A DNA stretch of 12,621 bases, taken from Lachnospiraceae bacterium. Lineage in GTDB: Bacteria > Bacillota_A > Clostridia > Lachnospirales > Lachnospiraceae. The position numbers were made by a program, and so were the translations under genes. Under the pieces are notes generated by a model. The model did no database searches, was not told where the DNA came from, and worked only from the letters and a program-made list of their open reading frames with translations. Every line of letters starts with the position of its first letter. Position 1 is the stretch's first letter. This document shows, one piece after another, positions 7,819-12,621 of the stretch. The stretch is taken from assembly GCA_024689605.1 (NCBI GenBank), contig JAILDD010000180.1:1-12621 (forward strand), in the 5' to 3' direction.

Positions 7819-8055
7819 TAAAACTTCCCACACCGTATAGACTCGCCTGACGGTGTAAAGTGAGCCTTAGCAGTTCTCGGAAATGCATAGGCTCTTTAGG
7901 AACGGTCCAACATGGATGTTGGACCGAGTGAACAACGCTACATGGATGTAGCGTGTGAACGGTTCCGAACGAATTGCATACACTTTGGCATTTCCGTAAG
8001 AACTGCTTGGCGAACGACCCCACCGGCAGGTGAGCTATCGGAGTGGGAAGTTTTA
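7819..8055. repeat. Multi-stem inverted-repeat element (structured RNA or MITE-like)
   Basis: This 237-bp stretch folds on itself from end to end. The outer arms TAAAACTTCCCAC (7819-7831) and GTGGGAAGTTTTA (8043-8055) are perfectly complementary. Moving inward, 7833-7840 pairs with 8035-8041 (seven pairs, one bulge); 7842-7855 pairs with 8021-8034 (14 positions, one wobble, one mismatch); 7864-7866 and 7869-7886 pair with 8009-8011 and 7988-8007 (21 pairs with small internal loops). The apex (7899-7966) carries two short hairpins. Alternative local pairings also exist (7831-7836 with 7850-7855; 7862-7867 with 7889-7894), as does a possible pseudoknot between 7857-7862 and 7981-7986. Because it is nearly palindromic, it could act from either strand. 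An 8-bp word, ACTATCAT, occurs at 7810-7817 and again at 8076-8083, possibly a target-site duplication. It encodes no convincing protein. It may be a non-coding RNA, a small non-autonomous mobile element, or an RNA processing or attenuation site inside the operon. Confidence 0.75.
7899..7966. repeat. Twin TGGA-loop hairpins with repeated GTGAAC linker, apex of the inverted-repeat element
   Basis: A closing stem GGAAC (7899-7903) with GTTCC (7962-7966) holds two perfect hairpins. The first has 9-bp arms (7904-7912 and 7917-7925) and loop TGGA. The second has 7-bp arms (7936-7942 and 7947-7953) and the same loop. Each hairpin is followed by GTGAAC (7928-7933 and 7955-7960). The arms differ in sequence while loop and linker are the same, which argues for selection on structure and loop rather than simple duplication. 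Read on the minus strand the loop is TCCA and the linker GTTCAC. Confidence 0.75.
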
Positions 8056-8079
8056 GCTATCCTTAAGCAGTTCAGACTA

Positions 8080-9396
8080 TCATTTGTTTTTATACTTCTT
8101 GTTAAACAAATGTGTTATCCCCGCCCAGTATATCCTCGGATAATTCACATAATACAGAAAATGGAACTCCAGCTTAAACAGAAGCATAGGCATGGCGCTG
8201 GGCTTCATCAGCACACTGGTTCCCCCGGTCCTTCTGTATGTATAGTTATAAAGCCTGTCCTTGTTTTCCTCATATACACTCGTTCCCTTAAAAGGAATAA
8301 GAATGCTGAAGAGAACCCATATCAGCCCCTCATCCCTTATGAACTTATTTATGTTCATAAAATCCTTATGCTTGAAATCATAATTTATGACAAAAAGCCC
8401 CACACAGAGCATGTTATGTTCTCTCAGTATACGGACAGCATTTTTATTTATCACTACACTTGAATGCTTATTGTATTTCTCAAGAGTAGAATCCTCCACA
8501 GCCTCCAGCCCCACCAGCATGTCACGTATACCAGCCTTATAAATAAGCGGCATTATGTCCTCACAGTTCACTATGCTGTCTGCTCTGGAAAAGATCATAA
8601 ATGTCTTATGGCATCCAAGGGCCAGCAGCCTTTCGCAGAATTCCTTCACGCGCTCCTTATTTACCAGGAAATCATCATCTATGATGAAGATCTTATCATT
8701 GTCGAGGTTAACTATCTCATCTATAACATCATCCAGGTCTCTTACCCTGTAGGCACAGCTGTTAAACTGCCTTGATATGCAGAACTTGCAGTTCTGGGGA
8801 CAGGAGAACGCTGTCTTCATCATGGAAAAACATCCCTTTGCAAGCACCTTGAATTTATTCCTGTTATCATAGAAATGGCTTCTGTCCGGCAGTATCCCAT
8901 AATCACTTACAGGCTCCCCTTTAAGATTCTGCATCCAGTTTCCATTCTCATCACGAAATGAAATGCCGCTGCACTCTTTCAGTGTTTCTATCTCCATATC
9001 CTTCCTGACAGCAAGCCTGAATGAATCCAGTCCGTTATCATAAGAAACATAATCCACTTCATCCAGCAGGAAGTCCTCATGATTTATGACTACTTCCGGG
9101 CCTCCAACCATTATCTTTACATCCGGGCGTTTCTTCCTTAAGAATTTAATAAGCTTTATAACATACCAGGCCGTGTTAGACATAACGGAAAAACCTGCAA
9201 TGGTAACGCCGTTATCATCAATCTTTTTCAAAAGCCTGGAATACCTGCCTATAGGGCTTTCAATGCTCTCGTCATAGATAAAACCTTCCCGTCCCTCTGC
9301 CTTTACGCAGGCCATAAGATACTCAAGTCCTAACGGTTCAAGGCTTGCGACTCTCTTATCATAATGAACACGGACAAACATATATTTCTGCTTCAT
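8080..9396 (-). CDS. B12-binding-domain radical SAM protein, paralog 3 of the array
   Basis: The ATG at 9396 lies three bases after the TGA of the preceding gene, so translation is probably coupled; no strong ribosome binding site is visible. The protein has 438 residues. The Rossmann domain (residues about 5-135) includes LEPLGLEYL, IAGFSVMSN and KIMVGGPEVVIN, with no DxHxxG. The radical SAM cluster motif is FSCPQNCKFCIS (Cys199, Cys203, Cys206), and here the fourth cysteine seen two positions later in the other three close copies is replaced by Ser. Shared motifs are IIDDDFLVN, FSRADSI, LVGLEAV and KYNKH. The aromatic C-terminus (FHFLYYVNYP) resembles that of the adjacent upstream copy. The two share many blocks, including LEPLGLEYL, GGPE, YDNGL and the C-terminal region, and look like a tandem duplication. 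Its TGA at 8082-8080 is 25 nt from the inverted-repeat element. Confidence 0.88.
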   Translation of the reverse strand: MKQKYMFVRVHYDKRVASLEPLGLEYLMACVKAEGREGFIYDESIESPIGRYSRLLKKIDDNGVTIAGFSVMSNTAWYVIKLIKFLRKKRPDVKIMVGGPEVVINHEDFLLDEVDYVSYDNGLDSFRLAVRKDMEIETLKECSGISFRDENGNWMQNLKGEPVSDYGILPDRSHFYDNRNKFKVLAKGCFSMMKTAFSCPQNCKFCISRQFNSCAYRVRDLDDVIDEIVNLDNDKIFIIDDDFLVNKERVKEFCERLLALGCHKTFMIFSRADSIVNCEDIMPLIYKAGIRDMLVGLEAVEDSTLEKYNKHSSVVINKNAVRILREHNMLCVGLFVINYDFKHKDFMNINKFIRDEGLIWVLFSILIPFKGTSVYEENKDRLYNYTYRRTGGTSVLMKPSAMPMLLFKLEFHFLYYVNYPRIYWAGITHLFNKKYKNK

Positions 9397-9399
9397 AGA

Positions 9400-10743
9400 T
9401 CAAAACCAGCCTGTTCTCTTTGTATCGTAACCTGTTCCGAAAAGTGTCCTTACCATTATCTTCGGATATGTCAGCACATGTATCCAGTAGTAACGGAACA
9501 TATACTCGAAAGAAGACATATTGGTCGGCTTGATAGTTATATGTGTGCCGTCAAGCCTCCAGGATTTAAAATTAACCACCATATCCTTGTACTCATCATA
9601 AGCATCCGTACCTTTGTATGGTGTAAATATACCGAATACCACCCATAAAAGATTATTATCCTTTATGAACTTCATAAGATTCTTAAAATCTTTTCTGGTA
9701 GCCGTATAGCTTATAACAAACAGTCCGTCACATACTATATTGTTATCCAGAAGATTCTTTATTGCCCTTTCATTTATCTCTTTTGACGTCTGCTTATTAT
9801 ACTCATCTAACAGCTCATCCGTGATAGCCTCAAGTCCCACCAGTATATCCCTGAAGCCCGCCTCATATGCAAGAGGAAGCACGTCAGGATTTTCCGCAAT
9901 GAAATCTGCCCTGGCATATGCCATGAATTCTTTTTTTATTCCCCTTTTTATCACCTCATTGCAGAACTCGATGACTCTCTCCTTATGGAAGAAGAATGTA
10001 TCATCCACAAACCACACCTTATCGTGTTTGATCTCTTCCAGCTCATCCAGGACTTCATTCATGTCACGCTCAGTATATACCCCGCTGTTCATCTTTGTGC
10101 AGTAGCAGAAACTGCAGTTAAAGGGGCAGGAAAAAGACGCCTTGCTGAGTGCATATTTTCCTTTCATAAAAATATAATTTTTCTTTAGACCTCTGTAAAA
10201 AGCCGTTCTGTCCGGCTTATTTATAAAACCGCATACCGGATCCCCCTTTTCCTTTACGATCCACTCGCCGTTCTTTTTAAAGGCAATCCCAGTCTGTTCA
10301 TCCATTACATCAATATCAAGTCCTGCGGACCATATTGCCTTTAGCGACCTGAGTCCATTATCGTAATAGACTATATCTATATCATCAGTCAGGAACTCGC
10401 GGTAGTTCATCTCCGCTTCCGGGCCTCCCACCATTATGGTTATCCCGGGAAACTTCTGCTTGAGCTGCATTGCCCTTTTTATTATATAGTCAACGGTATT
10501 TGCATTCGCATTCAGGCCTACAAAATTATATCCGCCTTTCTTTATGATGCGGCACATCCTGCTGAATCGGAAAGTCCAGGGCCTGTCAAACTCATCATGT
10601 ATCTCACATGGGATTTCAAGATCTCTTGCCAGTCCTGCAAGATACTCAAGACCTAACGGCTCAAGGTGCGCCACAAGGGATGAATACTTAGGACGTATGA
10701 GAAGAACCTTCAATTCTTTTTTTCCAATATCTGACTGTGACAT
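9400..10743 (-). CDS. B12-binding-domain radical SAM protein, paralog 2 of the array
   Basis: The ATG at 10743 follows the previous stop by 13 nt, with AAGAGAG just upstream. The product has 447 residues. After a short polar lead, LKVLLIRPKY starts the cobalamin-binding-like Rossmann domain (NFVGLNANANT, TIMVGGPEAEMN), again lacking DxHxxG. The cluster motif is FSCPFNCSFCYC: Cys206, Cys210 and Cys213 in CxxxCxxC spacing, plus Cys215. Next come WFVDDTFFF, where the usual third Asp is replaced by Thr, then YARADFIAEN, LVGLEAI and EYNKQ. The C-terminal 60 residues are rich in Trp, Tyr and Phe (MFRYYWIHVLTYP) and basic, fitting contact with a membrane or a hydrophobic substrate. Its closest relative in the window is the next gene downstream. 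Confidence 0.88.
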   Translation of the reverse strand: MSQSDIGKKELKVLLIRPKYSSLVAHLEPLGLEYLAGLARDLEIPCEIHDEFDRPWTFRFSRMCRIIKKGGYNFVGLNANANTVDYIIKRAMQLKQKFPGITIMVGGPEAEMNYREFLTDDIDIVYYDNGLRSLKAIWSAGLDIDVMDEQTGIAFKKNGEWIVKEKGDPVCGFINKPDRTAFYRGLKKNYIFMKGKYALSKASFSCPFNCSFCYCTKMNSGVYTERDMNEVLDELEEIKHDKVWFVDDTFFFHKERVIEFCNEVIKRGIKKEFMAYARADFIAENPDVLPLAYEAGFRDILVGLEAITDELLDEYNKQTSKEINERAIKNLLDNNIVCDGLFVISYTATRKDFKNLMKFIKDNNLLWVVFGIFTPYKGTDAYDEYKDMVVNFKSWRLDGTHITIKPTNMSSFEYMFRYYWIHVLTYPKIMVRTLFGTGYDTKRTGWF

Positions 10744-10756
10744 AGCTACTCTCTTT

Positions 10757-12133
10757 CTATCCGTGTTTCCTCTCCCCCATGATCAGCTTCTTCCAGTACT
10801 GATTATTCACCATCGCCGCCCCCCAGGTCAGCTTAAGCGTATCATGCAGGCCATATTTCTTTACCATATACCACCAGCTCACGGGATTAGCTGTGATCAG
10901 ATAATACAAAACCATTGTGTACCAGTAATACCTGCGTACAGAGATATGGTCCGGTCTCACCACCAGATGAGCCAAATCCCACTTCTCGTATTCATCCTCG
11001 CCTACAATAAACCTGGGCCTGTATTTTTCATAAATATCAGTTCCCCTTAAAGGAGTCAGAGGCTGCAGGTTTACAAATACCAGTCCCAGCTTCTTTATCC
11101 ATTTATGAAGTGCCGAGAAATCCGCCCAGGTCCAGTCAAGTCCCAGAATAAATGTTCCGTAGCATTCAACATCATATTTCTTAAGCGTCCCGACTGCCTT
11201 TTCATTAATCTCCACGTTAGTCCGCTTATTGTAATCATCCAGCTGCCTGCTGTCGCAGGACTCAAGTCCTACAATTACTGCACGCAATCCCACTTCTTTA
11301 AAACGCTTGATGACATCCTCATTTGCTGCGATAAAGTCCGCCCTGCCGTATATCAGGTATTTCTTCATAATGCCCCGTTTTTCCAGCATATCGCAGAATT
11401 CCAGTATCCGCTTTCTGTCTACAAGGAAATCATCATCCACAATATATATTTCAGTCTCCTTAATGGATTCCAGTTCATCCACTATGCTTTCAAGGCTTCT
11501 GGCAAAATACTGGTCGTCCATTATCTGCCTGCAGAAACAGAATTTACAGTTATAAGGGCAGCCAAATGATGTCTTGATAAGACTGCAGTTCCTGTGAAAC
11601 ATGTAATAATATTTAGACCTGTATGCATCCACCTTGCTCCTGTCCGGAAAACGGTAATCAAATACGGTATCCTTTTTGGGCGCAGGCTTTGCACCGGAAT
11701 AAATGCACTCTATATCTTCCGCAGGCTTCTTCCCCTCCAGAGAATTAAGGATATCTATAAAAGTCCTTATGCCATTGGCACGGATGATAAAATCCACATA
11801 CTCGCTCTCAAAATCACCGGGATTCACCTCTGCATGCACGCCACCTATAATTGTCTTTATATCCGGATTCACTTCTTTTGCTTTTCTCGCATAATCCTTC
11901 ATTATGTTTACATGCGAGATATATCCGGTGATCCCCACCACATCCGGGGCATACTTTTCCACATAATATTTCACATCTTTTTTTTCGATGATCATGTCTA
12001 TTATCGTGCAGGTGTGGCCCAGCGGTTCTATATTTGCGGAAATATACTCGAGTTCCAGGGGTTCGCAGATCATTACATTCTGCAGCCCTATGGTCTCTTT
12101 ATCCGGTCTTGGTCTGAATAATAATACGTTCAT
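10757..12133 (-). CDS. B12-binding-domain radical SAM protein, paralog 1 of the array
   Basis: I choose ATG 12133 (MNVLLFRPRPD). AGAGGG lies four bases upstream, the gene then starts 16 nt after the acyltransferase stop, and the protein begins at the first Rossmann strand as its paralogs do. A longer frame from 12232 would overlap the upstream gene by 83 nt. The product has 458 residues. The cobalamin-binding-like domain shows DVVGITGYISHVN and TIIGGVHAEVN, without DxHxxG. The radical SAM motif is FGCPYNCKFCFC (Cys192, Cys196, Cys199, plus Cys201). Shared array motifs are YIVDDDFLVDR, YGRADFIAAN, VGLES and YNKRT. The C-terminus contains an aromatic stretch (RRYYWYTMVLYYL) that could embed in or lie on a membrane. 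It ends in TAG at 10759-10757. The first step in a serial pathway is possible but not shown. Confidence 0.9.
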   Translation of the reverse strand: MNVLLFRPRPDKETIGLQNVMICEPLELEYISANIEPLGHTCTIIDMIIEKKDVKYYVEKYAPDVVGITGYISHVNIMKDYARKAKEVNPDIKTIIGGVHAEVNPGDFESEYVDFIIRANGIRTFIDILNSLEGKKPAEDIECIYSGAKPAPKKDTVFDYRFPDRSKVDAYRSKYYYMFHRNCSLIKTSFGCPYNCKFCFCRQIMDDQYFARSLESIVDELESIKETEIYIVDDDFLVDRKRILEFCDMLEKRGIMKKYLIYGRADFIAANEDVIKRFKEVGLRAVIVGLESCDSRQLDDYNKRTNVEINEKAVGTLKKYDVECYGTFILGLDWTWADFSALHKWIKKLGLVFVNLQPLTPLRGTDIYEKYRPRFIVGEDEYEKWDLAHLVVRPDHISVRRYYWYTMVLYYLITANPVSWWYMVKKYGLHDTLKLTWGAAMVNNQYWKKLIMGERKHG

Positions 12134-12149
12134 TAGTCCCTCTGATTCT

Positions 12150-12621
12150 TTAAGCCTGCTGTTTAGGACGGAATACTTTAAATTCCGGGAAATCGTATCT
12201 GTACTCAAGCAGTCTCTTCCCAAGTATAGCAAACATATTCAGGAATGGATTGGTATGGTGCGCATAAAAATATCTCTTTGAGAGCTCCGCACCAAACTTC
12301 ATTTTTGTCAGTTCCGATGTCTGTCCGAAATCTATGGTCTTCATTCTTTTCTCTATTGCAAAACCGACTATATGCAGCAGCATGAAAAAATACAGATCCG
12401 CAGTATTATCCATACATTCATAATCCATTCCGCAGAATTGAAAAACCAGCTTTTCACCTTCTTCGTGCAGCAGCACAAAGCCGGCAGGCTTGCCATCCTT
12501 TACAAATATAAGCCTCGTACCTTCGCTTTCTTCAAAAAATTTCCTGTCCAGACATTCCAGCTTAAATTCCGATTTTCTGTACGTATTTAAGTACAGGGGA
12601 TAAATATCCCACCGTTCTGTT
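12150..12621 (-). CDS. GNAT/FemAB-like acyltransferase, C-terminal part (5' end outside window)
   Basis: An open frame enters from the right edge (first full codon 12620-12618) and ends in TAA at 12152-12150, giving 156 residues of the C-terminal half; no true start is in the window. Visible blocks are YPLYLNTYRKSEFKLE, then LIFVKDGKPAGFVLLHEEGE (two GNAT-like strands), GMDYECMDNTADLYFF leading into a helix, and IDFGQTSELTKMKFGAELS. The last block is the G-Q-T...K...GAE pattern common in FemAB-like and lysyl-transferase-like GNAT proteins. Such enzymes move an acyl or aminoacyl group onto peptidoglycan, lipid or small-molecule amines. It sits 16 nt ahead of the first radical SAM gene, so it belongs to the same operon and probably acts on the same substrate. 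Acceptor and donor are unknown. Confidence 0.75.
   Translation of the reverse strand, partial: TERWDIYPLYLNTYRKSEFKLECLDRKFFEESEGTRLIFVKDGKPAGFVLLHEEGEKLVFQFCGMDYECMDNTADLYFFMLLHIVGFAIEKRMKTIDFGQTSELTKMKFGAELSKRYFYAHHTNPFLNMFAILGKRLLEYRYDFPEFKVFRPKQQA

Noticed and set aside
7814..8023. 69-codon minus-strand frame in the hairpin element
   Set aside because: It is built from the inverted-repeat arms, has no domain and no good ribosome binding site; the sequence is explained by structure.
7819..8055. Reading the hairpin element as a simple transcription terminator
   Set aside because: The outer stem does end in TTTT on either strand, but the arms are over 200 nt apart with ordered internal stems, unlike the compact hairpin at 4861-4892.
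7912..8463. 183-codon plus-strand frame across the element and the end of a radical SAM gene
   Set aside because: It starts at a hairpin loop and continues antisense to a well-supported radical SAM gene, with no recognisable domain.
10544..11050. 168-codon plus-strand frame spanning a gene junction
   Set aside because: It is antisense to two motif-bearing radical SAM genes and has no protein features.
11594..12121. 175-codon plus-strand frame
   Set aside because: It is antisense to the cobalamin-binding domain of the first radical SAM gene, which has clear family motifs and a ribosome binding site.
12134..12232. 33-codon N-terminal extension of the first radical SAM protein
   Set aside because: It would overlap the acyltransferase gene, while the internal ATG at 12133 has AGAGGG at good spacing and matches the paralogs' N-termini.
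1..12621. CRISPR arrays, tRNA or rRNA genes, transposase genes, RiPP precursor peptide
   Set aside because: I saw no regularly spaced direct repeats, no tRNA-like cloverleaf, no rRNA segments, no transposase motifs and no short ribosome-bound frame with a leader/core pattern.

Overview
The window looks like chromosomal DNA of a low-to-mid GC Firmicute, most likely a Clostridia member of the Lachnospiraceae type. That placement is inferred from codon and base composition, strong AGGAG-type ribosome binding sites, a short-spaced one-strand operon and the style of the proteins; no marker gene fixes it. Every gene I can support is on the minus strand, so transcription runs from the right edge to the left edge.

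Right block (12621 to about 4861). It starts with the C-terminal part of a GNAT/FemAB-like acyltransferase. Five consecutive radical SAM enzymes follow, each with an N-terminal cobalamin-binding-like Rossmann domain and a CxxxCxxC iron-sulfur motif: 12133-10757, 10743-9400, 9396-8080, 7776-6334 and 6227-4908. The first three are separated by 13 and 3 nt and are clearly co-transcribed. The first four are close paralogs with shared motifs outside the cluster motif; the fifth is a different subfamily. A strong intrinsic terminator at 4861-4892 closes the block. No carrier protein, precursor peptide or transporter is visible, so the product is unknown. The family and the acyltransferase suggest serial modification of a lipid, a cell-envelope component or a specialised metabolite.

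A multi-hairpin inverted-repeat element (7819-8055) sits in the 303-bp gap between the third and fourth radical SAM genes. It has a perfect 13-bp outer stem, three further internal stems in register, and an apex with two hairpins that share the same TGGA loop and the same GTGAAC linker. No protein gene explains it. It could be a structured RNA, or a small non-autonomous mobile or repetitive element inserted in the operon.

Left block (4612 to the left edge). Beyond the terminator are two genes 42 nt apart: a 480-residue protein with a GNAT acetyltransferase domain, and a large protein (at least 1042 residues, running off the window) with a glutamate/lysine-rich low-complexity tract and then a papain/C39-like cysteine protease domain. 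Neither has a recognisable secretion signal. Whether they work with the radical SAM block is not shown by the sequence.
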